A stretch of DNA of 64,000 bases from Clostridium sp. BNL1100 (GTDB lineage: Bacteria; Bacillota; Clostridia; Acetivibrionales; DSM-1351), in assembly GCF_000244875.1 (NCBI RefSeq), contig NC_016791.1, positions 601,501 through 665,500 of the forward strand, read 5' to 3'. Under the pieces are notes generated by a model. That model saw only the letters and a list, made by a program, of their open reading frames with translations. It had not been told where the DNA came from and made no database searches. Numbering within the stretch: the first letter of the stretch is position 1; every line of letters begins with the position of its first letter. The translations under genes were made by a program, and so were the position numbers. Below, piece by piece: positions 1 through 9,078 of the stretch.

Positions 1-1
1 A

Positions 2-91
2 GATAAATGGATTTGCAAACAGAAGGTTGAAGCTGCTATTTTAAATTACTTGATACTAAACAACAGGTGCAAAAAAAGAGTAATAGGGTAA
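2..91 (+). CDS. 3' end of an unidentified gene (partial)
   Basis: A reading frame is already open at the window edge and stops with TAA at 89-91. The visible 29 residues are rich in Lys and Asn (ends ..NNRCKKRVIG) and carry no motif I recognise. It points toward the prophage genes and may be the last gene of the early phage region, but this is a guess from position only. Confidence 0.25.
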   Translation, partial: DKWICKQKVEAAILNYLILNNRCKKRVIG

Positions 92-201
92 GCGGGATTT
101 TTAGTTGGCTGGACTTTGAAAATTGAATAGGTGATATGAGGTATATAACTGTTGCTAGAATGGTAAAAATAAACGAATGATAAGCAGAAAATAATTAAAA
201 A

Positions 202-222
202 AATAGGCTCATAGAGCCTATT
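202..222. terminator. Hairpin terminator after the TIR-like gene
   Basis: A 9-bp perfect stem (AATAGGCTC / GAGCCTATT) with a 3-base loop. It is flanked by A-rich sequence on the left and a short AT-rich run on the right. It lies just past the stop of the reverse-strand gene at 251 and could end transcription from both sides. Confidence 0.6.
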
Positions 223-250
223 AAAAATTTATTAGAATAATACTTAGACA

Positions 251-934
251 TTAATCACTATACTTTTTCATCATTTCCATAAGACTTATGAATTTTTCTG
301 GGTCATTTAGCAATGTAGGTAAAAGAGTTTCAATTAAAGTAGCTTCACTAGTTTTGGAACCGTTATGTAGTAGTTTATCAGCCAACACAGAAACTGTATT
401 ATTATCTTTAGATGATATTTCATTTGTTAATTGCATAATTAAATCTTGAATTTTAAATATTTCTTGTAAAATTTGCTCATTAAAATTAGGTGTCTGAGTT
501 TGTATAACAGGTTTAACATTATCGAAGTTCATACTTTGAATGGTTTTAACTAGCCTGTTTTTGAGTTCATACACTGCATCCAAATCAGAAAGATCATAAA
601 AAAATGTTCTGATTGCAGCCAGATCAAACGGAAGGGGTGTTCCTTTTTCACATAATAGAATTACCGGTTTACTTAAAGAAAATCGGTACCCTAGTTCAAA
701 AAATGCATTAGGGTTATGGTCTGTTAAATCTGCTAACACCAGATCAGATTCATGGAGATTATTAATTATTGATTCAGTAATTGAACCAGTGTCGTTTATC
801 TGATCAACTCTAACAGGTTCAAACTCACAAGACGAACATACAGCAGTAATTATATGCTTAAATAGCGAGTCAGATCGCTTACGCGTTGGAGAGTTGTCGT
901 CTCCGATAGGGCACACAATAAAACATTTTTTCAT
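251..934 (-). CDS. TIR / nucleoside deoxyribosyltransferase-like protein
   Basis: About 227 residues. The start is the ATG at 934, which has an AAAGGAG ribosome site 9 bases upstream; a longer TTG start at 943 would overlap that spacing. The N-terminal half has the Rossmann-like pattern of the TIR/nucleoside 2-deoxyribosyltransferase group: a first strand CFIVCPIGDD, then ESDLVLADLTDHNPNAFFEL with a conserved Asp and Glu, and a last strand KPVILLCEKG. The C-terminal 80 residues look helical and have no recognisable domain. Relatives of this fold cleave N-glycosidic bonds (nucleosides or NAD) and several act in anti-phage defence. No partner sensor gene is visible here. It is divergent from the prophage late genes, so it could be a phage-carried defence or superinfection gene; that role is inference. 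Confidence 0.6.
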   Translation of the reverse strand: MKKCFIVCPIGDDNSPTRKRSDSLFKHIITAVCSSCEFEPVRVDQINDTGSITESIINNLHESDLVLADLTDHNPNAFFELGYRFSLSKPVILLCEKGTPLPFDLAAIRTFFYDLSDLDAVYELKNRLVKTIQSMNFDNVKPVIQTQTPNFNEQILQEIFKIQDLIMQLTNEISSKDNNTVSVLADKLLHNGSKTSEATLIETLLPTLLNDPEKFISLMEMMKKYSD

Positions 935-1137
935 ATGAATCAACTCCTTTATGAAATTTTATCATAAAAAAGTCGATAATACAAAAGTTTTACTAATATC
1001 CCATTAAATTCAAATATGTAAAAATTATTACACATTACGCAAAAAAAAAGGGCTCTCTCGCCCAAACACATGTTCATTTTTATTATAACACAGATGCAGA
1101 AGAAAACAAGATTAGAGAGAGAAAGGCGGGAGATGAA

Positions 1138-1674
1138 GTGGAATTTTCAATTGACAAGATTATTCAGATTGGAGTCCAAGCCGGAGTCAGGGAAGCTCTG
1201 GACAGGATCAACAAGGAGAAGGAGGAAAAAAGGAAATCAAGGTTTGACAGGAGGTTAAGGAACACTGATTTACTGCTTAAGAATTACAACAAATTTGTTG
1301 CACACTGCAACACAGCATTGTATACCAGCAAACAGCTAAAGCAGGCCAATGCAATTGATATTCTGGATGAGGTGGAGGACGATGAGGACGAAGTTTATGT
1401 CCGTTCAATTATGAGGACAAGGGAAAGAACATTTCTTATTGTTAACCACATCAAAAGGATTCTTGGGTACTACAAGTACATAACAAAATCCGAGCCGGAA
1501 AAGGAGAGAAAATACAAGGTGCTTGTGGGTCTGTATATTGACAAAAAGACTTACAACCAGATGGCCGAAGAGCTGTATTGCAGTACCAAGACTATTGAAA
1601 GGGACAGGAAAGATGCCATTGAAGAATTATCGGTTTTGATATTTGGTGTGGATGGGTTGAAGCTGGATGCATAA
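1138..1674 (+). CDS. ArpU-like phage late transcription regulator (sigma-70 region 4-like)
   Basis: 178 residues from a GTG start at 1138, chosen because GGCGGGAG lies 6-10 bases upstream and the frame then stays open; the overlapping frame from 1070 has no homology. The first 60 residues are charged and basic. The C-terminus (YKVLVGLYIDKKTYNQ, then AEELYCSTKTIERDRKDAIE) is a helix-turn-helix like sigma-70 region 4, the hallmark of ArpU-family phage proteins. These usually sit at the end of the early region, just before the packaging genes, and are thought to drive late transcription. That matches its place here, upstream of HNH and terminase. Confidence 0.75.
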   Translation: MEFSIDKIIQIGVQAGVREALDRINKEKEEKRKSRFDRRLRNTDLLLKNYNKFVAHCNTALYTSKQLKQANAIDILDEVEDDEDEVYVRSIMRTRERTFLIVNHIKRILGYYKYITKSEPEKERKYKVLVGLYIDKKTYNQMAEELYCSTKTIERDRKDAIEELSVLIFGVDGLKLDA

Positions 1675-1807
1675 ATGTCCAAAACATGTCGATGCAATGT
1701 CACAATGAATGATGTTATTATGTAATCTGAAAAGTACCGTTTCGGGGTGAAGGCCGGAGCGGTATTTTTGTTTTCCTAAAGATTTAAATAAAAGAAGGTG
1801 GTTTGAG

Positions 1808-2356
1808 ATGAACACTGTTGACCCTATAAGGGATCCTGAAAAAATCAAACAAATTTGTTCGTACCTAAAGATGAATAATAAAAGAGACTTTATTATGTTC
1901 TACACTGTTGCTTATTCAGGACTTAGAATTTCAGACATTCTTAAACTACGGATATGTGATGTTAAAAATAAAGACGTAATCGGGATTCGTGAAAAGAAAA
2001 CTAAGAAAGAGAAAAAGTTTGAAATAAATCCTGAGTTAAAAAAAGAATTAAAAAAATATTGTGAAGGGAAGAACCCTAACGAATATTTAATACCAAGTAG
2101 ACAAGGGAAAAATACTCCTTTAAGTCGGGTAAGAGCATATCAGATAATGAAAGAGGTTGGCAATTTATTTGACATACCTGACCTCGGTACTCACACATTA
2201 AGAAAAACATTTGGTTATCAACACTATAAACAGTTCAAAGATGCAGCATTGTTAATGACAATATTCAATCATTCAAGCCAAAACATCACTTTAAGGTACA
2301 TTGGGATTGAGCAGGAAGACATCAATAAGAGCATGAAGAAATTTCGTTTATTTTGA
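1808..2356 (+). CDS. Phage tyrosine recombinase/integrase (catalytic domain only)
   Basis: 182 residues with a strong GAAGGTGG-type ribosome site. It has the catalytic signature of tyrosine recombinases: Arg in SGLRISDIL (about residue 40), a Lys-rich beta hairpin, the HTLRKTFG box with His and Arg (about 140-147), a second His in IFNHSS, and the nucleophile Tyr in LRYIGIEQ. It is shorter than classic integrases (about 350 residues) and lacks the N-terminal arm-binding region, so it resembles the compact XerC/D-like recombinases often found next to ArpU in clostridial prophages. Whether it integrates this phage or acts on dimers or late switching cannot be told from sequence. Confidence 0.8.
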   Translation: MNTVDPIRDPEKIKQICSYLKMNNKRDFIMFYTVAYSGLRISDILKLRICDVKNKDVIGIREKKTKKEKKFEINPELKKELKKYCEGKNPNEYLIPSRQGKNTPLSRVRAYQIMKEVGNLFDIPDLGTHTLRKTFGYQHYKQFKDAALLMTIFNHSSQNITLRYIGIEQEDINKSMKKFRLF

Positions 2357-2529
2357 TTTGACATTAACATAACGAGAACGTGTTAAACTCATTTGCAATG
2401 TTATCCTAAGATGCATTAATACAAGGCTTTACAAGGAAAATGCCAGTTTAACAGAATAGTAGATATGTTAAAGTGAGAAAATTTTTCCTTCTATAATATA
2501 TGTAAATTTTAATTTGTTGAGGTGTTAAT

Positions 2530-2820
2530 ATGATTGATTATAATTCCAAGCGGTGGGAACGGAAAAGAAAACACATTTTAAAGCGTGACGGTTATATGTG
2601 TCAGGAAAGCAAAAGGTATGGAAAAAGAATCGATGCTGATATGGTTCATCACATTTGGCCTGCTGATGAATATCCAGAGTACGCATGGGAGGATTGGAAT
2701 CTCATATCCCTTGCAAATAGCGTACACAACAAGATGCATGACAGGCTTACAAAGAAATTGACAACACTGGGAGAAGCATTGAGGAAAAGAACCCCCCCAC
2801 CCAATAGCAAAAATAATTAA
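2530..2820 (+). CDS. Phage HNH endonuclease
   Basis: 96 residues. The HNH core is visible: RWERKRKHILKRDGYMC at the start, then MVHHIWP (the HH of the motif) and NLISLANSVHNKMH (Asn and His). It lacks the second CxxC zinc pair. HNH proteins directly upstream of terminase small and large subunits assist DNA packaging in cos-type HK97-like phages, so a cos mechanism is likely. The gene is preceded by TTGAGGTG and by an AT-rich stretch with no gene at 2357-2529. Confidence 0.85.
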   Translation: MIDYNSKRWERKRKHILKRDGYMCQESKRYGKRIDADMVHHIWPADEYPEYAWEDWNLISLANSVHNKMHDRLTKKLTTLGEALRKRTPPPNSKNN

Positions 2821-2891
2821 CTTTGGGACACCGGGGATAGGGAGGCTTTTCCAATAGACCGGAATTTTTTAAAAAAAGGGGGTTGTTAAAA

Positions 2892-3272
2892 ATGTCAATG
2901 TCACCGGAACAAAAAGAAGTTAACAAAATCATTAAAAACACAATTAAAGAAATGCAGGAAGTCAATACTTACAAACCACAATTTGATGCCACTGTTAAAA
3001 TTTATGCTGAGACTCAGCAGATTTACAATCGGGCATACAAAGATTTCATTATCAGCGGCGGCAAGATGATGGAGGAGTACACCAATAATTCAGGATTCAC
3101 AAACATAAGAAAAACAGCAACATATTTGGCTATTGAAAATTTGCGGAGTGACCTGGTCAACTATAGAAACATTTTGGGATTGACTCCATTAGGTTTGAAA
3201 AAAATAAATGACGAAATGAAAGCTAAGAAAAAAACAAGCAAGCTCACACAGGTGATGAGTAAGAATGGCTAA
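2892..3272 (+). CDS. Terminase small subunit (P27 family)
   Basis: 126 residues from the ATG at 2892, which follows an AGGGGG ribosome site by about 9 bases; a TTG nine bases earlier is less well placed. The helical sequence (KTATYLAIENLRSDLVNYR, then LGLTPLGLKKIND) and the C-terminal basic tail fit phage P27-type small terminases, which bind the packaging site on phage DNA and hand it to the large subunit. Its stop overlaps the start of the large-subunit gene by 8 bases, typical of translational coupling. Confidence 0.8.
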   Translation: MSMSPEQKEVNKIIKNTIKEMQEVNTYKPQFDATVKIYAETQQIYNRAYKDFIISGGKMMEEYTNNSGFTNIRKTATYLAIENLRSDLVNYRNILGLTPLGLKKINDEMKAKKKTSKLTQVMSKNG

Positions 3273-5073
3273 TTCTAAAGTTAACAATTTTGATATTGTA
3301 ATGGAGTATGCCAGAAGTATCACAGGCCATAGAAAAATTGCTTGTAAAGAACAGATTCAATGCTGTCAAAGGTTTTTAAAGGACATAGAAAATCCACTAT
3401 ACGACTTTAGGACTGATGATGCCGAATTCGTTATTGAGTTGATTGAAAACACTTTCGTACATATGCAAGGGGAAAAGTTGGACGGCACTCCACTTCGGGG
3501 TACGCCTTTTTTATTGGAACCGTTTCACAAATTCATTGTATATAACATTTTGGGGTTTTACCACAAAGGGACCAAAAGAAGACGCTTCAAAGAGGCGTTT
3601 ATTTTTATTCCACGAAAAAATATCAAGACAAGTTTTGCCGCTGCTCTTGCATGGGCCCTTGGTATTTTGGAAAGGCGAAGTGGCAGCAAGGTATATATTG
3701 TTGCAGCGGCCTTGAAACAGTCCCTTGAAAGCTTCAACTTTATCAATTTCAATCTGGAACAGATGGGAGAGAAGGAAAACTTCCGGGTTATCGACAATAA
3801 TCAGGAACACAGCATTAGCGGGGATTTGGATGACGGTTCTTTATTTATTCAGGCATTGGCGGCGAACCCTGACAGTCAGGATTCACTTAACTGTAATATC
3901 GGTATAGCTGATGAAATACTCGCGTATAAGACACCAAAGCAGTACAACATTATCAAGGAAGCAATGAAGGCATACACAAATAAATTGATGATAGGTATTA
4001 CTACTGCCGGAGACAGTATGACAAGCTTCTGTTATCAAAAGCTTCAGTACTGCAAAAAGATACTAGATAGGACAGTAACCGATGAGCAGTACTTTGTCTT
4101 TATTTGCAAGGCAGACGAAAAAGAGAACGGGGATGTTGACTATACAAACCCGGTAATTCATGAGATGGCAAACCCGGCATATGGAGTCTCAATCCGGCCC
4201 GATGATATTTTGAATGATTCCTTGCAGGCCATGAATGATCCTCAGTTGAGAAAAGACTTTTTTGCCAAATCATTAAATGTATTTACTGCTGCATTAAGAG
4301 CATATTTCAACATTGATGAGTTTAGAAAGTCTGACACAGCTTCCGAAGCAAAGCTGAACATCAAGCCTGAGTGGAGACTGGATAAAAAAATTGAGTTTTT
4401 GAAAAACCTGCCCATTGAATGGTATGGCGGTGCGGACTTGTCAAAGCTCCATGACTTGACTGCAGCTGCTTTATATGGAAGTTGTATGACCGGGCGGATG
4501 ATTAAAATTACAAATGAAAAGGGAGAGACAATAGAAGTCCCTGAGGAAATAGATATTATAATCTCCCATGCATGGTTTCCTATAGTTGCGGCAGCTCAAA
4601 AGGCAGATGAAGACAGCATCCCGCTTTTTGGTTGGAAGGATGACGGCTGGCTTGATATGAGTAATTCGGCAACAGTTAATCATGCTGAGATTGTCAACTG
4701 GTTTAAAAAAATGAGAAACATGGGCTTTAAAATAAAGCAGGTTGGGCATGATAGAAAATTCTGTAGAGAATATTTTATTGGAATGAAGAAAGCAAACTTC
4801 AATATTATTGACCAGCCTCAATATTTCTATAAAAAGTCTGAGGGTTTCAGAAGAATAGAGCAAAAGGCAAAAGACGGCAATTTATATTATCTCAGCTCCC
4901 AGGCATATGAATATTGTGTTCAGAATGTAAGAGCGATTGAGAAAACGGATGACATGGTACAGTATGAAAAGGTTGAGGACTCCCAGAGGATCGATATATT
5001 CGATGCCTCTGTTTTTGCATGTGTAAGGAAATTGGAAGCATTGGAAAAAGGTAAACTAAGCGGATGGTTTTAG
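3265..5073 (+). CDS. terL: Terminase large subunit
   Basis: 602 residues, normal length for HK97-type TerL. The N-terminal ATPase shows an atypical Walker A (FIPRKNIKTSFAAALA, about residues 112-127) and a Walker B followed by acidic residue (NIGIADEILAYK, about 210-221). The C-terminal nuclease has GGADLSKLHDLTA (first Asp near 390) and a late IDIFDASVFA. It drives ATP-dependent DNA translocation into the prohead and cuts the concatemer. It overlaps terS upstream and is followed within 10 bases by the portal gene. Confidence 0.92.
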   Translation: MANSKVNNFDIVMEYARSITGHRKIACKEQIQCCQRFLKDIENPLYDFRTDDAEFVIELIENTFVHMQGEKLDGTPLRGTPFLLEPFHKFIVYNILGFYHKGTKRRRFKEAFIFIPRKNIKTSFAAALAWALGILERRSGSKVYIVAAALKQSLESFNFINFNLEQMGEKENFRVIDNNQEHSISGDLDDGSLFIQALAANPDSQDSLNCNIGIADEILAYKTPKQYNIIKEAMKAYTNKLMIGITTAGDSMTSFCYQKLQYCKKILDRTVTDEQYFVFICKADEKENGDVDYTNPVIHEMANPAYGVSIRPDDILNDSLQAMNDPQLRKDFFAKSLNVFTAALRAYFNIDEFRKSDTASEAKLNIKPEWRLDKKIEFLKNLPIEWYGGADLSKLHDLTAAALYGSCMTGRMIKITNEKGETIEVPEEIDIIISHAWFPIVAAAQKADEDSIPLFGWKDDGWLDMSNSATVNHAEIVNWFKKMRNMGFKIKQVGHDRKFCREYFIGMKKANFNIIDQPQYFYKKSEGFRRIEQKAKDGNLYYLSSQAYEYCVQNVRAIEKTDDMVQYEKVEDSQRIDIFDASVFACVRKLEALEKGKLSGWF

Positions 5074-5083
5074 AAAGCTGGTG

Positions 5084-6274
5084 ATGAAATTGAAAAATCC
5101 ATTTAGAAGGCATAAGACACGGGCAGACCCGGTAACGTTATGGCTTAGCGGTACGGATGCCAGAGACATACTTTGCCCGGAAGGCTATACGCCATTATCC
5201 AAAAATGAAGAAATAAGAAGGTGTGTTTTTAAGATAGCTGATTTGGTGTCCAACATGACAATCATGTTAATGGAGAACGGAGAAAACGGTGATATACGGC
5301 TGAAAAATGAACTATCAAAGAAGATCGATATATATCCAAACAATAACATGACCCGAAAAAACTTCATTCACAAGCTTGTTACAGACATGATACTAACCGG
5401 TAATGCGGTTGCATACCCACAGATAAAAAACGGCTTGATTGATAACCTGAAAATACTTAATGCCGACAGTCTGCATTTTGATGAAGTCGGGGACAGTTAT
5501 CAAATAAGGTATAGAGGTACACTGTATTATCCTGACGAAGTACTGCATTTTGTTTTGAATCCCGATGATGATTACCCCTTTAAAGGACAAGGCTACACAC
5601 AGTTGATTAAAGAAACGGTGATGAACCTCCTGCAAGCAAATGCAACTAAAAAAGGGTTCCTGAAAAGCAAATGGAAACCGAGCATGATAATATCAATAAA
5701 TTCTGATGCAGAAGAATTGCAGGATCCTGAAAAGCGGGCAAAAATTCTCGGCAGCTACACTAAGACAACTGAAATAGGTGAGCCGTGGTTGATTCCGGCC
5801 GGGGAGATAGATGTTAAAACAATACAACCCCTTACCCTTAATGACCTTGCAATACAGGACAGTATAACCCTAGACCTGAAAGTTATAGCGGCGGCAATAG
5901 GAGTTCCCGGCTTTATGGTCGGAGTAGGTGCTTTTAATAAGGAAGAGTACAACAATTTTATTTCAACGAAGATAATGTCCATAGCCATGATCCTGCAGCA
6001 GGAGTTGTCCAAGAAACTTTTATTTTCACCGACAATGTACTTTAAATTTAACCCTAAATCTCTTATGCAGTACAACCTTACAGAGCAGGTTCAGTTTGTG
6101 AAGGAGCTTGTTGGCGGAGGTATGCTGAACAGGAATGAAGGAAGGGCAGAGTTTGATTATCCTCCTGTAGATAAACCCGGAATGAACGATTATATTGTGC
6201 TTGAAAATTATGTACCTGTGGAGAGGGTTGGAGACCAGAAAAAATTGAAAGGTGGTGATACTGGTGCTGAATAA
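5084..6274 (+). CDS. Phage portal protein (HK97 family)
   Basis: About 396 residues. Either the GTG at 5081 or the ATG at 5084 can start it; ATG is taken. Recognisable parts are the opening NPFRRHKTRADP, the SLHFDEVGDSYQIRYRG core and EEYNNFISTKIMSIAMILQQELSKKL-type helix (split here: EEYNNFISTKIM, then LQQELSKKL). Portals form the twelve-subunit ring through which DNA enters and leaves the head. The gene lies between terL and the protease as in all HK97-like heads, and its end overlaps the protease gene. Confidence 0.9.
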   Translation: MKLKNPFRRHKTRADPVTLWLSGTDARDILCPEGYTPLSKNEEIRRCVFKIADLVSNMTIMLMENGENGDIRLKNELSKKIDIYPNNNMTRKNFIHKLVTDMILTGNAVAYPQIKNGLIDNLKILNADSLHFDEVGDSYQIRYRGTLYYPDEVLHFVLNPDDDYPFKGQGYTQLIKETVMNLLQANATKKGFLKSKWKPSMIISINSDAEELQDPEKRAKILGSYTKTTEIGEPWLIPAGEIDVKTIQPLTLNDLAIQDSITLDLKVIAAAIGVPGFMVGVGAFNKEEYNNFISTKIMSIAMILQQELSKKLLFSPTMYFKFNPKSLMQYNLTEQVQFVKELVGGGMLNRNEGRAEFDYPPVDKPGMNDYIVLENYVPVERVGDQKKLKGGDTGAE

Positions 6275-6839
6275 AAGATACTCCTATTTCAAAAGTGAAC
6301 TTAAAACCCGGGCAGAAGGTGAAAATGAAAAATACATAGAAGGATATTTCGCAGTATTTGAGCAGGAAACCGAACTCTGGCCCCGGTGTTTTGAGAAGAT
6401 AGCAAGAGGGGCATTCGACAATTCAATAAAAAATAACGATATCCGCTGTTTGTTCAACCATGACAGCGGATTTGTTTTGGGCAGAACAGCAAGTAAGACT
6501 CTTGAACTGAGAGTGGATGCATATGGCTTGTGGGGCAGTGTAAAGATTAACCCCAATGATTCACAGGCAATGGACGTCTATGCACGGGTTGAAAGAGGGG
6601 ACATATCAGGATGCTCCTTCGGGTTTGAGCCTAAAGGAGAGGACTATGAGGAACGGGATGACGGATTGCACTGGACAGTGAATGAAGCAGACACAATGGA
6701 GGTTTCAATATGTACATTTCCGGCATACCCGCAGACAGAAATACAGGCAAGGCAGAAAGACTTTGAGGTGTCTCAAAAAAGAAGCCGGGAGCAAAGGAAG
6801 ATAGATTTAAAAAAGAAACTGGAGGGGATTAGATGCTAA
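6264..6839 (+). CDS. Prohead maturation protease (HK97 family)
   Basis: About 191 residues. The GTG at 6264 follows AAAGGTGG by 7 bases and is the best start; GTG at 6252 is an alternative. The S78-family core shows YIEGYFAVFE, the His in IRCLFNHDSG, and the Ser region DISGCSFGFEP followed by EVSICTFPAYP. It processes the capsid precursor and scaffold during head maturation. It overlaps the capsid gene by 7 bases. Confidence 0.88.
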   Translation: MLNKRYSYFKSELKTRAEGENEKYIEGYFAVFEQETELWPRCFEKIARGAFDNSIKNNDIRCLFNHDSGFVLGRTASKTLELRVDAYGLWGSVKINPNDSQAMDVYARVERGDISGCSFGFEPKGEDYEERDDGLHWTVNEADTMEVSICTFPAYPQTEIQARQKDFEVSQKRSREQRKIDLKKKLEGIRC

Positions 6840-8103
6840 AACAGCTAAAATTACAGGCCGAGTTAAAGCAAAGAAATGCTGAAATGCAGATTCTACAGGA
6901 GAAGAGAACCGATTTTAAGAAAAGGCAGGACGAACTTAAAACGGCTCTAGAGGAAGCCAAGACTGACGAAGATATCGCTCTTGTACAACAGGGTATTGAT
7001 GACCTTGAAAATGAAATTACTGAAGCTGGTACAGATGAAAAAATTACAAGTGTCTCAGCTGAAATCACACGTATTGAGGGTGAAATTGCTGAAATTGAAG
7101 CAAGAGGAAACAATCCAAAACCACCAAAAAAAGAAATTGAAGAAAGAGGAGGAAACAGTATGAACAGGTATCAGGTAAGGGAGCTTTTGAAGACAGGGGA
7201 GTACTACGAGAGGGCAGAGGTTAAAGAGTTCTATAACAAATTCAAAAACCTCAGAGCAATCGGTGGCGAAGGGTTGACAATACCAGAAGTAGTTATTAAC
7301 CGCATAATGGATATATTGGGAGATTACTCAACGTTATATCCATTGGTCGATAGAATAACCGTAAAAGGAACAGCCAGAATATTAATTGATACTGATACTA
7401 CCGCAGCAACATGGATTGAACAGACTGGCACAATACCAACTGGGGAAGTCGGAACAATTACTGATATTAGCTTTGACGGTTACAAGATTGGTAAAGTTAC
7501 TTTTGTTGATAACTCAATGTTACAGGATAGCATAATCAACCTTGATGATTACGTAGTCAAAAAAATTGCACGTGCAATATCAATTGGTCTTGACTTAGCA
7601 ATATTAAAAGGGACAGGAGCTACTGGTAAACAGCCCGAAGGGATTATCCCTCAGTTGCCAACATCAAACAAAGTAATAGTTACAGATCCAACTGGGTATG
7701 CCGATATTGTTAAACCGATCGCTGTAATAGACACAGGTAAAGACAGCATAGGTGAAATTGTTGCAGTCATGAAACGTTCTACATATTATAACAGACTGCT
7801 TGGATATAGCGTTCAGCCTACTTCTACAGGGGAAGTTGTTGCAAAATTGCCAAACCTAAAGAACCCTGATTTGCTAGGTTTAAGAGTTGTGTTCAATAAT
7901 AACATGACGACGATACAATCCTTTATGGAGATTTTAGCAAGTATACACTCGTTGAAAGAGAAAATGTATCAATCGACAAGTCAGAGCATGTTAAGTTTAC
8001 CGAAGACCAGATGGCTTTCAGAGGTAAGGGCAGGTTTGATGGCAAGCCAACCAAGAAGGAAGCTTTTGTGCTTGTAACACTGGAATATACATCTGAGGCA
8101 TAG
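6833..8103 (+). pseudogene. Major capsid protein (HK97 fold), frameshifted near its C-terminus
   Basis: Residues 1-105 are a Gln/Glu/Lys-rich coiled coil like the HK97 delta (scaffold) domain. The capsid fold follows (NLRAIGGEGLTIPEVVI, RISVGLDLAILKGTG-like segment, YYNRLLGYSVQPTS). In frame, translation leaves the family pattern after VVFNNNM at 7904 and ends at 8077 with unrelated residues. From 7906 the -1 frame continues as DDDTILYGDFSKYTLVER and KFTEDQMAFRGKGRFDG and ends with TSEA at 8103, exactly the expected HK97 C-terminus. One G missing at ATG(G)ACGAC explains it. There is no slippery heptamer at the site, so I read it as a deletion or base-calling error, not programmed shifting. 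Confidence 0.88.
7145..7162 (+). promoter_or_regulatory. Internal ribosome site and start inside the capsid gene
   Basis: AGAGGAGG at 7145-7152 stands 7 bases before an in-frame ATG at 7160, at the junction of the coiled-coil delta domain (residues 1-105) and the capsid fold. It is one of the strongest ribosome sites in the window. It would yield a capsid protein without the scaffold domain. Whether it is used is not known. Confidence 0.55.
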
Positions 8104-8106
8104 GAC

Positions 8107-8382
8107 ATGGAAATTATATTAACTCTTCTGAAAATTGACCTTGGTATAACTCATAACTTAAGAGATGCTTATTTCATTTCAACGATTCTGGCAGCACAAA
8201 AAGAAATTGAGTATAAGAGAATAACTCTGGATTTAAGTAATGTGGAAGACCAAATGCTATTATCCGACTATGCCGCATGGAAGTACCGGAAACGGCAGGA
8301 AGATGTAGGATTACCTCAAAACTTGACATACAGGTTGAGAAACCGGGTAGTGAAAGCGAGGTCACAATATGCTGAAACTTAA
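8107..8382 (+). CDS. Head-tail connector / DNA packaging protein (gp6-like)
   Basis: 91 residues, helical, opening ILTLLKIDLGITHNLRDAYF and ending with a basic segment. Short proteins starting with a hydrophobic helix and followed by a YAAWKYRKR-type helix directly after the capsid gene are gp6-like adaptors that sit under the portal. The assignment rests on this pattern and on gene order. It starts 3 bases after the true capsid stop at 8103 and overlaps the next gene. Confidence 0.72.
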   Translation: MEIILTLLKIDLGITHNLRDAYFISTILAAQKEIEYKRITLDLSNVEDQMLLSDYAAWKYRKRQEDVGLPQNLTYRLRNRVVKARSQYAET

Positions 8383-8710
8383 AAGTATATCTAATAAGGA
8401 AAGCATATCGTTAGACCTTGTTTGCTATCTGCTATCTACAACCGTTAGTGATGACAATATAGGGAATCAGTTGGAAACACCAATGGAGAGGCTTGTTTAC
8501 TGTGTTGAGTTACCTGTCAATTCATCTGAATTCTATAATGCAGGACAGTCTGGAATAAAACCTGAACATTTGCTTGTTATAGATTTAGAGGAATACGATG
8601 GGGAAACAGCCCTTAAATATGAGGACAAGACATATAGCATATACCGTACATATCCGCGGGGCGGCGGGTTGTTGGAATTGTACTGTAACAAGAAAGTGGG
8701 TGTTACATGA
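8369..8710 (+). CDS. Head-tail joining (head closure) protein
   Basis: 113 residues of mainly beta character, including KYEDKTYSIYRTYPRGGGLLELY near the C-terminus (KYEDKTYSIYRTYP then RGGGLLELYC). No cysteine motif or catalytic pattern. Its place between the gp6-like adaptor and the gp10-like protein, with overlaps on both sides, is that of the head-closure protein in HK97-like phages. The identification is by synteny more than sequence. Confidence 0.6.
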   Translation: MLKLKSISNKESISLDLVCYLLSTTVSDDNIGNQLETPMERLVYCVELPVNSSEFYNAGQSGIKPEHLLVIDLEEYDGETALKYEDKTYSIYRTYPRGGGLLELYCNKKVGVT

Positions 8711-9078
8711 GCGACCTGGAAGCACAATTGGCAGCAGTATTGTCTGAGTATTCTACAGAGGTAACTCAGGAGGTAAAAAAGACCTGCAAGGATGTAAGCA
8801 AGGAAATGACCGAGGCAATCAGACAGGATAGTAAAAACCTATTTGATGGTACGGGGAAATATGCTAAAGGTTGGCGGTCAAAGGTGGAATACGAAGACAG
8901 AGACAATATCCGGCTGACCACTTACAATGCAACAGAATATCAGCTGACACACCTACTGGAATTCGGCCACGCTAAAACAGGCGGCGGAAGGGTAGAAGGC
9001 AGGCTTCATATTTCTACTAATGAAGAAAAGGCGAAGAAAGAACTTGTTGAACGGCTTGAAAGGGCGGTGCAAAAATGA
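8707..9078 (+). CDS. HK97 gp10-type tail completion protein
   Basis: 123 residues. The pattern of the gp10 family is clear: an N-terminal helix, a TGKYAKGWRSKV segment, then TYNATEYQLTHLLEFGHAKT with the LLEFGHA signature followed by a Gly-rich turn and GRLHI. These proteins join the completed tail to the head. It overlaps both neighbours by 4 bases. Confidence 0.85.
   Translation: MSDLEAQLAAVLSEYSTEVTQEVKKTCKDVSKEMTEAIRQDSKNLFDGTGKYAKGWRSKVEYEDRDNIRLTTYNATEYQLTHLLEFGHAKTGGGRVEGRLHISTNEEKAKKELVERLERAVQK

Noticed and set aside
1070-1258. Open frame overlapping the ArpU-like gene
   Set aside because: Very basic, repetitive composition, no homology, and in conflict with the GTG-started regulator frame that has a ribosome site and a helix-turn-helix.
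7901-7915. Programmed frameshift in the capsid gene
   Set aside because: There is no slippery heptamer at AACATGACG, and the family does not need a shift at this point; a lost base is simpler.
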